From: Streptomyces sp. TSRI0281
GTDB lineage: Bacteria; Actinomycetota; Actinomycetes; Streptomycetales; Streptomycetaceae
Reading direction: 5' to 3'
Length of the DNA stretch: 64,000 nucleotides
Assembly (NCBI RefSeq): GCF_001905125.1
Contig: NZ_LWLE01000001.1
Coordinates: 1,234,112-1,298,111 of the forward strand
The translations under genes were made by a program, and so were the position numbers. Below, piece by piece: positions 50,139 to 60,133 of the stretch. The notes beneath the pieces were generated by a model, which was not told where the DNA came from, ran no database searches, and saw only the letters and a program-made list of their open reading frames with translations. Each line of letters begins with the position of its first letter. Positions within the stretch are counted from its first letter, which is position 1.

Positions 50139-50256
50139 GTTCGTCCGCAGGGACCGGTAGGGGGCAGCGACCGTCCGGGCCTGCGACGGGCCGGGCGTTT
50201 CAGCCCCCCGTAGGCCCCGAGCTGCCGGGCCCCTCACGCACCGAGCTCCCGGCCCC

Positions 50257-51306
50257 TCACGCCCTCCCGTCGTACCGCGCCAGCCAGGCGTCCTCCGCCG
50301 CGTAGTCGAAGAGCCCCGGACCGTAGCTCTTGAGCATCTTGGGAAACGCCTCCGTCCACTCCCGCCCGGCGAGCTGCGCGGACAGCCACTCGACGGTCTC
50401 CGGCAGCGACTCGGTGTAGCCGGTCACCGGCCGGTACCCCAGCTCCCGCTCGGCCGCCGACATGTCGTACACCACCGGATGCTCGCTACCCCACGGCGTG
50501 TCCCCGACCCCGTCCGCGCCCGGCGCCCCCGCCACCAGCACGGTCTCCGTCTCCCTGCCCAGCACCTCATCGACCGCCGCACCGATCTCCGCGGCCGTCG
50601 GCGTCTGCGGGTCCCCGGCGTTCAGCACCCGAGAGGCGGGACGCAGCGCGGCCAGCCGGATCAGCTCGGCCACATTCGAGGCGTGGACCGGATGGAAGAC
50701 GCTCCTCCCGCCGTACGCCAGCACCCGGCGCCTGCGCCCGTCCAGTGCCCGCTTCACGAAATACAGCTCGCGGGGGGTGCGGCAGTACGGTCCATGGATC
50801 GCGCCCGCCCGCAGCAGGGTCACCGGCAGCTCCTCGCCCGCCGCCAGCAGCAGCCGCTCCAGCTCGATCTTCCGGGTCCCGTACGTCGTGTCCCCGGGCG
50901 CCACCGTGCGCTGCGTCTCCGCGATCGGCACCGGATACACCGGAGCACCGCCGGGCTGCTGCTGGGTGTCGAAGCCGCGCCCCTCGTCGTCCTCGTACAC
51001 CGCGCCGCTGGAGATGACGACCGCCGAACCGATCCGGCCGGCGAGACCGGTCAACTGCCGGGCGTGGGACGCGTCGAAGGCGACCATGTCGACCAGGACG
51101 TCACAGCCCGCGCCGAGCGCCCACGCGAGCGCACCCTCGTCGTTCCGGTCGAGGCGCACCGTGCGTACGCCGTCGGCCCACCGCTCGTCACGTCCGCCGC
51201 CGAGCGAGGCCGCGGTCACCTCCCAGCCGTCCTCGACGAGGGCCCGCACCGCGGCCCGCCCGATCTGTCCCGTCGCTCCGAGTACCCACGCGTTTCCCTT
51301 GATCAT
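50257..51306 (-). CDS. NAD-dependent epimerase/dehydratase family protein
   Basis: A 349-residue extended short-chain dehydrogenase. Nucleotide site is AWVLGATGQIGRAAVRAL (G-A-T-G-x-I-G), the active-site serine region is AVVISSGAVYEDDEG, and the Y-x-x-x-K is in TTYGTRKIELERLLL. The C-terminal part (PVVYDMSAAERELGYRPVTGYTESLPETVEWL) is typical of sugar-nucleotide or reductase members. Substrate unknown; no neighbouring sugar genes. Confidence 0.92.
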   Translation of the reverse strand: MIKGNAWVLGATGQIGRAAVRALVEDGWEVTAASLGGGRDERWADGVRTVRLDRNDEGALAWALGAGCDVLVDMVAFDASHARQLTGLAGRIGSAVVISSGAVYEDDEGRGFDTQQQPGGAPVYPVPIAETQRTVAPGDTTYGTRKIELERLLLAAGEELPVTLLRAGAIHGPYCRTPRELYFVKRALDGRRRRVLAYGGRSVFHPVHASNVAELIRLAALRPASRVLNAGDPQTPTAAEIGAAVDEVLGRETETVLVAGAPGADGVGDTPWGSEHPVVYDMSAAERELGYRPVTGYTESLPETVEWLSAQLAGREWTEAFPKMLKSYGPGLFDYAAEDAWLARYDGRA

Positions 51307-51369
51307 GCGAGGAACGCTAGGCGTGCCCGGCCGGCCGGGCAGGGTTCTTCGCCGATCGCGAATTCGCCG

Positions 51370-52080
51370 TCAGCGTCGCAGTTTCGGGAACCTCTTCGGC
51401 TGAGCCGGCTGCTCGGCCTTCACCTTGACCGCGTACTCGTCGACGTACTCCTGGCCCGAGAGGTTGAGGATCGCGTACATGATCTCGTCGGTGACGGCCC
51501 GGATCGCGGCCTTCTGGTCCGCCAGGCCCGCGTAGCGGGAGAAGTCCAGCGGCTCACCGAACCGGATGGTGACCCGCTTGATCCGCGGGACGACCTGACC
51601 GGGCGGCTGGATCTCGAACGTCCCGACCATCGCGCACGGAACCACCGGAACCTGCGCCGTGATCGCCATCACCGCGACCCCGACCTTGCCCTTGTACAGG
51701 CGGCCGTCGTGCGAGCGGGTGCCCTCCGGGTAGATCCCCAGGAGCTCGCCCTTGCCCAGCACCCCCAGACCCTCGCGGATCGCCGCCTGTCCGGCGTCCT
51801 TGCCGGACCGGTCCACCGGAATCTGCCCCGCGCTGCGGAAGAACGCGGCGGTCAGCCTGCCCTTCAGGCCCGGTCCCGTGAAGTACTCGGCCTTCGCCAG
51901 AAAGGTGATGCGCCGCTTGATGATCGCGGGCATCAGGAAGTGGTCGGAGAACGACAGGTGATTGCCGGCGACGATGGCCGCGCCGTCCGCCGGAATGTGT
52001 TCCAGCCCCTCGATCCGGGGGCGGAAGAGCAGCCGCAGAACGGGTCCCAGTACGACATATTTCAGGACGTAATAGAACAC
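51370..52080 (-). CDS. 1-acyl-sn-glycerol-3-phosphate acyltransferase (PlsC family)
   Basis: A 236-residue PlsC acyltransferase. The H-x4-D motif is in AGNHLSFSDHFLMP, block II in GQIPVDRSG, block III in LLGIYPEGTRSHDGRLYKGKVG, and block IV in VPVVPCAMVGTFEIQP. It adds the second acyl chain in phosphatidic acid synthesis at the membrane; the N-terminal hydrophobic helix (FYYVLKYVVLGPVLRLLF) anchors it. Monocistronic, start at 52080. Confidence 0.94.
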   Translation of the reverse strand: MFYYVLKYVVLGPVLRLLFRPRIEGLEHIPADGAAIVAGNHLSFSDHFLMPAIIKRRITFLAKAEYFTGPGLKGRLTAAFFRSAGQIPVDRSGKDAGQAAIREGLGVLGKGELLGIYPEGTRSHDGRLYKGKVGVAVMAITAQVPVVPCAMVGTFEIQPPGQVVPRIKRVTIRFGEPLDFSRYAGLADQKAAIRAVTDEIMYAILNLSGQEYVDEYAVKVKAEQPAQPKRFPKLRR

Positions 52081-52357
52081 GGAGAGTGCACCTCGCTCTG
52101 CCGGGGTCGGCGTCAGGGCTGGGTCAGGGCTGCGTTGTACCAGGTCATCGTGGTGCGGAGGACCGTCAGTCTAGGGTCCCCGGTGGCGCGGTGTGACCGT
52201 CCCGACCGGTCACGGCCCGGTCACCTCTCACCCCTGCCCGTACTTCCGCGGGGCACGCTTCCCCTCCGGACATGAAACGCCGCGGCGCGGCGGCCCGGCC
52301 CCGGGGGAGGGGCCGGGCCGCCGCGCCGCCCGGAACGCCCTGCGGCGTGGAGCCGGG

Positions 52358-52516
52358 TCAGGTGTCCTGGGTGGCGAGCACCCCGAGCGTGGCCAGACCC
52401 AGCACCACCCAGCCGAACCAGAGCCAGCCGTTGCTCCCCAGCGCCACGGTGTACGCGGTCACCGCGACCAGCGCCCCGACGGTCATGACTCCCATGGTCT
52501 TCGTCGATCCGGACAT
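52358..52516 (-). CDS. small membrane protein, hypothetical
   Basis: A 52-residue protein, MSGSTKTMGVMTVGALVAVTAYTVALGSNGWLWFGWVVLGLATLGVLATQDT, with two membrane helices (about residues 9-27 and 31-48). I recognise it as a conserved streptomycete micro-protein of unknown role. The start at 52516 fits better than an in-frame ATG 8 codons upstream. It lies 66 bp downstream of the ctaG-like gene. Confidence 0.75.
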   Translation of the reverse strand: MSGSTKTMGVMTVGALVAVTAYTVALGSNGWLWFGWVVLGLATLGVLATQDT

Positions 52517-52582
52517 GAGCGCACGCTCCTCATCGGCCACGCGGCCGTTGAGCCCATGGTCACCCCACCGGCGTGCCCGGCG

Positions 52583-53536
52583 CTACTGTCCGCGGGCCTG
52601 CAAAGAGGCCAGATAGGCGTTGTACGCCGCCAGCTCCTGGTCGCCGTCACGGTCGGCGGCCCGGTCCGCGCGCTTGGCGATCCGCTGGTCGGAGCGGTAC
52701 CACTGGAAGACCAGGGCGATCAGCACCAGCACCGACGGGATCTCACTGAACGCCCAGGCGATGCCGCCGGCCCAGCCCTGATCGCTCAGCGCCTCGATGC
52801 CCAGCGAGGCCGGGGGGTTCTTGTACGTCTCCACCATCGGCGTGGTCGCCATCATCAGCGCGATGCCGAAAAACGCGTGGAACGGCATGCCGGCGAACAG
52901 CTCCAGCATCCGCATCACATAGCCCGGCCGGTGCGGGCCGGGGTCGATGCCCATGATCGGCCAGAAGAACACCAGGCCGACCGCGAGGAAGTGCACCATC
53001 ATCGCGATGTGGCCGGGCTTGGACCCCATCAGGAAGTCGAAGAGCGGGGTGAAGTACAGCCCGTAGAGGCTGGCGATGAACAGCGGGATCGTGAACACCG
53101 GGTGCGTGATGATCTTCATGTAGCGGCTGTGCAGCAGCTTCAGCAGCAGCTCGCGCGGACCGGTACGCCCCCGCCGGCTCGCGACCGGCAGCGCCCGCAG
53201 CGCGAGGGTCACCGGGGCGCCCAGCAGCAGCAGGATCGGCGACAGCATGCTGATCACCATGTGCTGCACCATGTGCACGCTGAACATGACCATGCCGTAG
53301 TCGTTGAGCTTGGTGCACATCACCAGGGCGATGCTCAGCACACCGATGACGAAGAAGACGATCCGGTTGACCGGCCAGCCGTCCCCGCGCCTGCGCAGGC
53401 GCACCACGCCGTATCCGTACAGGGCGAGTGCGAGGAGGCAGCCGATGAAGAAGAACGGGTCCGCGGAGAATTCGAGCCCACGACCCAGCGTGAACGGCGG
53501 CAGATCCATGTTCATGCCGTGCCCGCTGTGATCCAT
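52583..53536 (-). CDS. cytochrome c oxidase assembly protein (CtaG/Caa3_CtaG family)
   Basis: A 317-residue membrane protein with about seven helices (residues 28-46, 57-75, 80-110, 145-170, 180-200, 220-245, 265-285). Caa3_CtaG family marks include MVMFSVHMVQHMVISMLSPILLLLGAP, MMVHFLAVGLVFFWPIMGIDP and MPFHAFFGIALMMATTP with conserved His and Met residues that can bind copper or heme. It probably helps mature cytochrome oxidase. The N-terminus MDHSGHGMNMDLPPF is His/Met-rich, also consistent with copper handling. Confidence 0.93.
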   Translation of the reverse strand: MDHSGHGMNMDLPPFTLGRGLEFSADPFFFIGCLLALALYGYGVVRLRRRGDGWPVNRIVFFVIGVLSIALVMCTKLNDYGMVMFSVHMVQHMVISMLSPILLLLGAPVTLALRALPVASRRGRTGPRELLLKLLHSRYMKIITHPVFTIPLFIASLYGLYFTPLFDFLMGSKPGHIAMMVHFLAVGLVFFWPIMGIDPGPHRPGYVMRMLELFAGMPFHAFFGIALMMATTPMVETYKNPPASLGIEALSDQGWAGGIAWAFSEIPSVLVLIALVFQWYRSDQRIAKRADRAADRDGDQELAAYNAYLASLQARGQ

Positions 53537-53593
53537 CTGTTCACTCCCGATGGGGACGTCCCCGTTTCGTGCCGGTTGTCCGGTCCAGAGTAG

Positions 53594-53629
53594 AACTGCC
53601 CCCGGCCGCGGTTGCGGCCGGGGGCAGTT
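53594..53629 (-). terminator. terminator after pfkA
   Basis: Perfect 16-base stem AACTGCCCCCGGCCGC / its complement with a GGTT loop, 17 bp beyond the pfkA stop. Confidence 0.85.
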
Positions 53630-53645
53630 CCTCAGGTCATGCCGT

Positions 53646-54671
<1,026 letters not shown>

Positions 54672-54811
54672 TGCCCGGGGAACCTTTGCAACGTGGGCCG
54701 ACGACCGGACCACGTCGTCCGGTTGGATCCCCGCCACCCTACCGGCGCAGGGTGGCGGGACCGAACCGGATGTCCGCCTGCTGGACTCCGCTCAGCTGAG
54801 CGAAAAACGCC

Positions 54812-55540
54812 TCAGGCGGGCTGTGTCGCCGCGGAGATCCGTTCGGCGCGCAGCGCGTCGTACCAGCGCTCGTCCGTCGGCGGCAGCGCGTTCACATCGA
54901 GCGCCAGCTTCAGCAGCAGATCGGCGATCTGCGGGTTGCGGGCCATCACCGGACCGTGCATGTACGTACCGAAGACGGTGTCGTTGTACGCACCCTCGGT
55001 ACCGTCCCCGGTCCCGTTGCCCCGGCCGAACTGCACCCGGGCGAACGGCCGTGCGGTGGGGCCGAGATGGGTGACGCCCTGGTGGTTCTCGAACCCCGTC
55101 AGCGGCGGCAGCCCCAGGTGCGGGTCGATGTCCGCCAGTACGTCGCCGACGCACCGCGCACCCTCGCCCCGGGTGGACACCACATCGAGCAGACCGAGAC
55201 CGGCCTCGCGCTCACCGAGGTCGTTGACGAACTCGTGCCCGAGGATCTGGTAGCCCGCGCACACCGAGAAGATGATCGCGCCGTTGGACGCGGCCCGGCT
55301 CAGCCCGCCGTCGCGGCGCAGCCGCTCCGCGGCCAGTCGCTGCGGCCGGTCCTCGCCGCCACCGATCAGATAGATGTCGCCGGAGGTCGGGACCGGCTGG
55401 TCGCTGCGCACGTCGACGCGCTGCACGTCCAGGCCGCGCTGCCGGGCCCGGCGCTCCACGACCAGGGCGTTGCCCTGGTCGCCGTACGTGCTGAGCAGGT
55501 CGGGGTAGACCCAGACCAGACGCAGACCGTTGTTGCTCAT
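54812..55540 (-). CDS. gatD: lipid II isoglutaminyl synthase, glutamine amidotransferase subunit
   Basis: A 242-residue class I (triad) glutamine amidotransferase of the CobB/CobQ type. Cysteine nucleophile is in FSVCAGYQILGHEF, histidine in FGTYMHGPVMARNPQIADLLL, with LRLVWVYPDLLSTYGDQGNALVVERRARQRG at the start (MSNNGLRL at 55540). It supplies ammonia to MurT for amidation of D-Glu in lipid II. It lies 34 bp after murT on the same strand. Confidence 0.95.
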   Translation of the reverse strand: MSNNGLRLVWVYPDLLSTYGDQGNALVVERRARQRGLDVQRVDVRSDQPVPTSGDIYLIGGGEDRPQRLAAERLRRDGGLSRAASNGAIIFSVCAGYQILGHEFVNDLGEREAGLGLLDVVSTRGEGARCVGDVLADIDPHLGLPPLTGFENHQGVTHLGPTARPFARVQFGRGNGTGDGTEGAYNDTVFGTYMHGPVMARNPQIADLLLKLALDVNALPPTDERWYDALRAERISAATQPA

Positions 55541-55574
55541 GCTTCGTCCTCTCCGGAGGTGGCCGGCGCCGGGG

Positions 55575-56813
55575 TCAGTTGCCGACACGACGGCGCAGAT
55601 CCTGGAAGGCGGTGTAGTTGGCGATGACCTCGATACGGCCGGGCGGAGCCAGCTGCACGGCCTCGTCCAGGGTCTCGCAGACCCGGAATTCGAGACCGGC
55701 CACTTCGAGCCGGACCGCGAGGTCCAGCTTGCGGTCACCGAGCACGAAGATCGGGTGGCCGGCGAGCTGTGTGTAGTCGACGTCCCACAGCCAGGAGGTG
55801 TCCGTGCCGTCCGCGCCCCGGGCGTTGACCGACAGGATCACCGGCGTCGGCGGCGGGTCGATCAGGGAGAACGTCTCCAGCCAGCCCGCCGGGTTCTTCG
55901 CCAGCAGGAGCCGCAGCTCACGGCCCTGGAAGGAGACCACGTCATAGCGGCCCGCGACGGCCTGCACCTGGTACATGCGCTCCAGGGCGACCTGCGGCGG
56001 CACGCCGAAGACGGCCGCGACGGCGGCCGAGCTGGTGGCGTTCGCCTTGTTCGCCCGGCCGGGCAGCTGGAGGTGGATCGGCCACGCCGAACCGTGCGGG
56101 TCCAGCACGTAGTCGCCGTTCAGCGCCCAGCTCGGGGCGGGACGGCGGAAGCCGCACTGCCCGCAGAACCAGTCGTCGCCCGGCCGCTGCATCACGCCGC
56201 CGCAGGACGGGCAGGACCACGCGTCGTCCTTCCACGCCTGACCGGCCGCCACCCACACCACATTGGGGGAGGAGGACGCCGCCCACACGATCAGCGGGTC
56301 GTCGGCGTTGGCGATGATCACGGCCTTCGAGCCGGAGAGCCCCTCGCGCCAGTGCTCCGCGAGCATCCGGGTCTCCGCCGCGCGGTCCAGCTGGTCGCGG
56401 GAGAGATTGAGCAGCGCGATCGCCTTGGGCGTCGTGTCGCGTGCGACACCGGCGAGGTACTTCTCGTCGACCTCGATCACGCCGTACTTCGCGTCCGAGC
56501 CGCCGGCCAGCGCCGAGGTGATGCCCGCGGGCATGTTCGCGCCGAGCGCGTTCGACACGACGGGCCCAGCGGCCCGCAGTGCCTCGGCGATCAGCCGTGT
56601 GGTGGTCGTCTTGCCGTTCGTCGCCGACACGAGGATCACGTCCAGGTGCTGCGCCAGTCGCCCCAGCAGGTCGGGGTCGAGCTTGAGCGCCACCCGGCCG
56701 CCGATCACCGATCCGCTGCCGCGCCCCGCGGCGCGCGACACCGCCGCCGCGGCCTTGCCCGCCGTCACGGCCAGCTTGGCCCGCGGCGACAACGGCTCCG
56801 TGTTGCCTGCCAT
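55575..56813 (-). CDS. murT: lipid II isoglutaminyl synthase, MurT subunit
   Basis: A 412-residue Mur-ligase-like protein: ATP loop VSATNGKTTTTRLIAEALRAAG, KYGVIEVDEKYLAGV, and a four-cysteine zinc ribbon CPSCGG...CGQCG (about residues 198-223) that marks MurT. C-terminal DUF1727 region PTPVILSVNARGADGTDTSWLWDVDY. With GatD it converts peptidoglycan D-isoglutamate to D-isoglutamine, needed for cross-linking. Start MAGNTEPLSPRAKLAV at 56813. Confidence 0.95.
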   Translation of the reverse strand: MAGNTEPLSPRAKLAVTAGKAAAAVSRAAGRGSGSVIGGRVALKLDPDLLGRLAQHLDVILVSATNGKTTTTRLIAEALRAAGPVVSNALGANMPAGITSALAGGSDAKYGVIEVDEKYLAGVARDTTPKAIALLNLSRDQLDRAAETRMLAEHWREGLSGSKAVIIANADDPLIVWAASSSPNVVWVAAGQAWKDDAWSCPSCGGVMQRPGDDWFCGQCGFRRPAPSWALNGDYVLDPHGSAWPIHLQLPGRANKANATSSAAVAAVFGVPPQVALERMYQVQAVAGRYDVVSFQGRELRLLLAKNPAGWLETFSLIDPPPTPVILSVNARGADGTDTSWLWDVDYTQLAGHPIFVLGDRKLDLAVRLEVAGLEFRVCETLDEAVQLAPPGRIEVIANYTAFQDLRRRVGN

Positions 56814-56927
56814 CGTCCTAGATCCTCCTTGCATCGGTCCGCGCCCAGCCTATCGATGTCCGGTGCGACGACCGCACCGCGGCACCACGGGAAGTCCGTG
56901 GCCGCGGCGGAACGTACGCTTGCCGGC

Positions 56928-57473
56928 ATGCGAAACCGCCCGATCCCCGGCAGTTCCGGACTCATCCGTGCCATGAGTCTGCTCGGTGACCCGGTGCTCC
57001 ACAGCGCCTGCGAGGACGTCACGGACTTCGGACCCCCGCTCGCCAGGCTGGTCGAGGACATGTTCGCCACCATGTACGCGGCGCAGGGTGTCGGGCTCGC
57101 CGCCAACCAGATCGGCGTCCCGCTCAAGGTGTTCGTCTACGACTGTCCGGACGACGACGATGTCCGGCACCTGGGGCACATCGTCAATCCGGAACTGGTC
57201 GAGGCGGACGGCCTTACCGTACGCGGACCGGAAGGGTGTCTTTCACTTCCGGGTATCGAGGCGGGTACGTCACGCTTCGACCGCGCGGTCGTCGAAGGGG
57301 TCACGATGACCGGCGAACCGGTACGGATCACCGGCACGGGCTGGTTCGCCCGCTGCCTCCAGCACGAGTGCGACCATCTCGGCGGCACGGTCTACACGGA
57401 CCGGCTGACCGGGCTGCGCCGCGCCAGGGCGCTGCGCGCGGCGCGGCGGGCGCCCTGGGCGAGCAGCGGCTGA
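56928..57473 (+). CDS. def: peptide deformylase
   Basis: A 181-residue deformylase with the three motifs GVGLAANQIGV (G-x-G-x-A-A-x-Q), EGCLSLPG (E-G-C-x-S) and QHECDHLGG (H-E-x-D-H), which bind the catalytic metal. It removes the formyl group from nascent proteins. Start MRNRPIPGSSGLIRAM at 56928. It is divergent from murT and ends 22 bp before the convergent TetR gene. Confidence 0.96.
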   Translation: MRNRPIPGSSGLIRAMSLLGDPVLHSACEDVTDFGPPLARLVEDMFATMYAAQGVGLAANQIGVPLKVFVYDCPDDDDVRHLGHIVNPELVEADGLTVRGPEGCLSLPGIEAGTSRFDRAVVEGVTMTGEPVRITGTGWFARCLQHECDHLGGTVYTDRLTGLRRARALRAARRAPWASSG

Positions 57474-57495
57474 GCGGCCGCGGTGCCGGACGGGG

Positions 57496-58146
57496 TCAGA
57501 AGCCGGGACCGCCGGGCCGGTCGCCCGCCCCGGCCAGCCTGCCCCACAGCAGATCGGCCAGGCTGCGCACCAACTGCGCGCGGGAGCAGGGCCGGTCGCC
57601 CAGCCACCAGTCGCCCGCCGCGTGCATCATGCCGACGATGCCGTGGCCCCAGATGCGCGCCATCTGCTCGCTGTCCGGGCCCAGGTCCACCCGCTCGGCG
57701 ATGACCTTGCCGAGCTCCTCGCCGAGGCGGCGCAGCAGCGGCGCGGAGTGCCGGCCGACGTCGAAGCCCTGCTCGGGGGAGGGAGCGGCGTCGTCGGACG
57801 GGTGCATCAGGAAGCGGTAGACCTGCGGGCGGGCCTCGATCGCGGCGAGGTAGGTGTCGAGCGTGGCCTCCACCCGTTCACGGCGCTCCGCCGGTGCGTC
57901 GAGAGCCGCCCGCAGCGCGCTCAGCAGTGCGTCGGTGTGCCGTTTGGCGAGTGCGCGGTAGAGCCCGCCCTTGTCCCCGAAGTGGCGGTAGAGGATGGGC
58001 TTGGTGATCCCGGCCTCGGCGGCGATCGCGTTCATCGACGCCTTGGGCCCGTCCCTGAGCACCACCCGGTCCGCGGCCTCCAGCAGCTCGCGGCGGCGGC
58101 GTTCGGCCGCGCTGCGCTGCCGCTCGGCCTGTCGCGTGGTCTCCAT
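57496..58146 (-). CDS. TetR-family transcriptional regulator
   Basis: A 216-residue TetR protein. The helix-turn-helix is about residues 15-65 (RRRELLEAADRVVLRDGPKASMNAIAAEAGITKPILYRHFGDKGGLYRAL), and the C-terminal ligand domain ends LVRSLADLLWGRLAGAG. It starts METTRQAERQRSAAE at 58146 and is divergent from the acyl-CoA dehydrogenase gene. The 174-bp gap holds a long inverted repeat (58251-58287), its likely operator; the ligand may be an acyl-CoA. Confidence 0.94.
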   Translation of the reverse strand: METTRQAERQRSAAERRRRELLEAADRVVLRDGPKASMNAIAAEAGITKPILYRHFGDKGGLYRALAKRHTDALLSALRAALDAPAERRERVEATLDTYLAAIEARPQVYRFLMHPSDDAAPSPEQGFDVGRHSAPLLRRLGEELGKVIAERVDLGPDSEQMARIWGHGIVGMMHAAGDWWLGDRPCSRAQLVRSLADLLWGRLAGAGDRPGGPGF

Positions 58147-58239
58147 GTCGTGTCTCTCCCCACCCCTGCCCTGCAGTTTCTTCACGCCGGGGCAACGTAA
58201 CACCCTGCCCCGGGACGGTGCCGATCGGCATCTTGGCTG

Positions 58240-58287
58240 TTGACAGTGGCTACTTGCCGGTAACAGACTGTTGTTACCGCAAGTAAC
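58240..58287 (+). promoter_or_regulatory. acyl-CoA dehydrogenase promoter with TetR operator
   Basis: TTGACA (58240-58245) is a consensus -35; CAGACT (58264-58269) is a weak -10 at 18 bp. GGTAACA-N6-TGTTACC (58259-58278) is flanked by CTTGC and GCAAG, extending to an inverted repeat of about 35 bp (58251-58285) with a single extra base on one side. A second smaller palindrome GTTAC-N5-GTAAC occupies 58273-58287. Confidence 0.65.
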
Positions 58288-58320
58288 GCACGCTTTTGAC
58301 GGCAGTGCATGGAGGGGAAC

Positions 58321-59550
58321 ATGGCCGAGTTCACGCTTGATCTCAACGACGACCAGAAGCAGGTCCGCGACTGGCTCCACGGCTTCGCCGAGGATGTGAT
58401 CCGTCCGGCCGCTTCGGAGTGGGACGAGCGTGAGGAAACGCCCTGGCCCGTCATCCAGGAGGCGGCCAAGATCGGCATCTACTCCCTCGACTTCTACGCC
58501 CAGCAGTTCTTCGACCCGACGGGCCTCGGCATCCCCATGGCCATGGAGGAGCTCTTCTGGGGCGACGCGGGCATCGCCCTGTCGATCGTCGGTACGGGCC
58601 TGGCGGCCGTCGGCGTCCTCGCCAACGGCACCGAGGAGCAGATCGGCACCTGGATCCCGCAGATGTACGGCGACGCCGACGATGTGAAGGTCGCCGCGTT
58701 CTGCTCCTCCGAGCCGGACGCGGGATCCGACGTCGCCTCGATGCGCACCCGTGCCGTCTACGACGAGGCCAAGGACGAGTGGGTCCTCAACGGTACGAAG
58801 ACCTGGGCGACCAACGGCGGCATAGCCAACGTCCACGTCGTCGTGGCCGTCGTCGACGCGGAGCTCGGCTCCAAGGGCCACGCCTCGTTCATCGTGCCGC
58901 CGGGCACGCCCGGCCTCTCGCAGGGCCAGAAGTTCAAGAAGCACGGCATCCGGGCCTCGCACACCGCCGAGGTGGTCCTGGAGGACGCGCGCGTCCCCGG
59001 CCACTGTCTGCTCGGTGGCAAGGAGAAGCTCGACGAGCGCCTCGCCCGTGCCCGCGAGCGGGCCAGGGCCGGTGGCGGCGAGCGCGTCAAGAACGCGGCG
59101 ATGGCCACCTTCGAGGCATCCCGCCCGGCCGTCGGCGCCATGGCCGTGGGCACCGCCCGCGCCGCGTACGAGGTCGCCCTCGACTACGCGAAGACCCGCA
59201 CCCAGTTCGGCCGCCCGATCATCGACAACCAGGGCATCGCCTTCCAGCTCGCCGACATGCGGACACAGATCGACGCGGCCCGGCTGCTGGTCTGGCGCGC
59301 CTCCTGGATGGCGTCCGCCGGAAAGCCGTTCACCTCGGCCGAGGGCTCCATGTCGAAGCTCTACGCGAGCGAGACCGCGAAGAAGGTCACCGCCCAGGCG
59401 ATCCAGATCCTCGGCGGCAACGGGTTCACCCGGGAGTACCCGGTGGAGCGGATGCACCGGGACGCGGCCATCTACACCATCTTCGAGGGCACCAGCGAGA
59501 TCCAGCGCCTGGTGATCGCCCGGACCCTGTCGGGCATGCCGATCCGCTAG
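58321..59550 (+). CDS. acyl-CoA dehydrogenase
   Basis: A 409-residue flavoprotein of the fatty acid beta-oxidation type: FAD/substrate motifs AFCSSEPDAGSDVASMRTRA, WVLNGTKTWATNGGIANVHVVVA, the C-terminal QILGGNGFTREYPVERMHRDA and the catalytic glutamate in YTIFEGTSEIQRLVIAR. Start MAEFTLDLNDDQ at 58321 with GGAGGGG upstream. The long antisense frame seen opposite is a shadow. Controlled by the divergent TetR gene. Confidence 0.96.
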   Translation: MAEFTLDLNDDQKQVRDWLHGFAEDVIRPAASEWDEREETPWPVIQEAAKIGIYSLDFYAQQFFDPTGLGIPMAMEELFWGDAGIALSIVGTGLAAVGVLANGTEEQIGTWIPQMYGDADDVKVAAFCSSEPDAGSDVASMRTRAVYDEAKDEWVLNGTKTWATNGGIANVHVVVAVVDAELGSKGHASFIVPPGTPGLSQGQKFKKHGIRASHTAEVVLEDARVPGHCLLGGKEKLDERLARARERARAGGGERVKNAAMATFEASRPAVGAMAVGTARAAYEVALDYAKTRTQFGRPIIDNQGIAFQLADMRTQIDAARLLVWRASWMASAGKPFTSAEGSMSKLYASETAKKVTAQAIQILGGNGFTREYPVERMHRDAAIYTIFEGTSEIQRLVIARTLSGMPIR

Positions 59551-59567
59551 TCCTGAGGTGTCCGGCC

Positions 59568-59603
59568 GTGTGCCGCGCGGGAACACGCTCCCGCGCGGCA
59601 CAC
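59568..59603. terminator. bidirectional terminator
   Basis: Perfect 15-base stem GTGTGCCGCGCGGGA / TCCCGCGCGGCACAC with an ACACGC loop, between the convergent acyl-CoA dehydrogenase and glutathione peroxidase genes. Confidence 0.85.
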
Positions 59604-59612
59604 GACCTCGGC

Positions 59613-60101
59613 TCAGGACGGGAGTTGGGCCTCGATGGCGGCGACGACCTCGGGCGCCTCCGGCTCCGTGCCGGGGCGGATCCGGGCCACCGGCACACCG
59701 GCCGGCGAGATGACGAACTTCTCGAAGTTCCACTTCACGTCGCCGGCCTCGCCCTCGGCGTCCGCGAGCTTCGTGAGTTCCGCGTACAGCGGGTGCCGGC
59801 TCTCCCCGTTGACGTCGAGCTTCTCCAGGAGCGGGAAGGTGACCCCGTACGTCGTCGAGCAGAAGGTCTGGATCTCCTCCGCGCTGCCCGGCTCCTGGCC
59901 CGCGAACTGGTTGCAGGGCACGCCGAGGACGGTGAAGCCGCGGTCCCCGTACTGATTCTGGAGCCGCTCCAGGCCCTCGTACTGCGGGGTGAGTCCGCAT
60001 TTGGAGGCCACGTTCACCAGCAGGAGCGCCTGGCCGCTGTAGGCGCCCAGGGTGGTCGGCTCGCCGGTGAGGGTGTGCAGCGGGATGTCGTGCAGCGTCA
60101 T
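59613..60101 (-). CDS. glutathione peroxidase family protein
   Basis: A 162-residue thioredoxin-fold peroxidase: peroxidatic cysteine in VNVASKCGLTPQYEGLERL, then FTVLGVPCNQFAGQEPG and VKWNFEKFVISPAG. It is the Cys (not seleno) type and in actinomycetes probably uses thioredoxin or mycothiol rather than glutathione. Start MTLHDIPLHTLTGEP at 60101; an in-frame ATG 12 codons upstream is less likely. It lies just beyond the end of the Lrp pseudogene on the same strand. Confidence 0.94.
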   Translation of the reverse strand: MTLHDIPLHTLTGEPTTLGAYSGQALLLVNVASKCGLTPQYEGLERLQNQYGDRGFTVLGVPCNQFAGQEPGSAEEIQTFCSTTYGVTFPLLEKLDVNGESRHPLYAELTKLADAEGEAGDVKWNFEKFVISPAGVPVARIRPGTEPEAPEVVAAIEAQLPS

Positions 60102-60133
60102 GGAATCGCTCCTCGTGTCCAATGCGTCGGTGT

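Noticed and set aside
57496..60000. 834-codon minus-strand frame including the TetR gene
   Set aside because: Only the last 216 codons are the TetR gene; the rest is antisense to acyl-CoA dehydrogenase.
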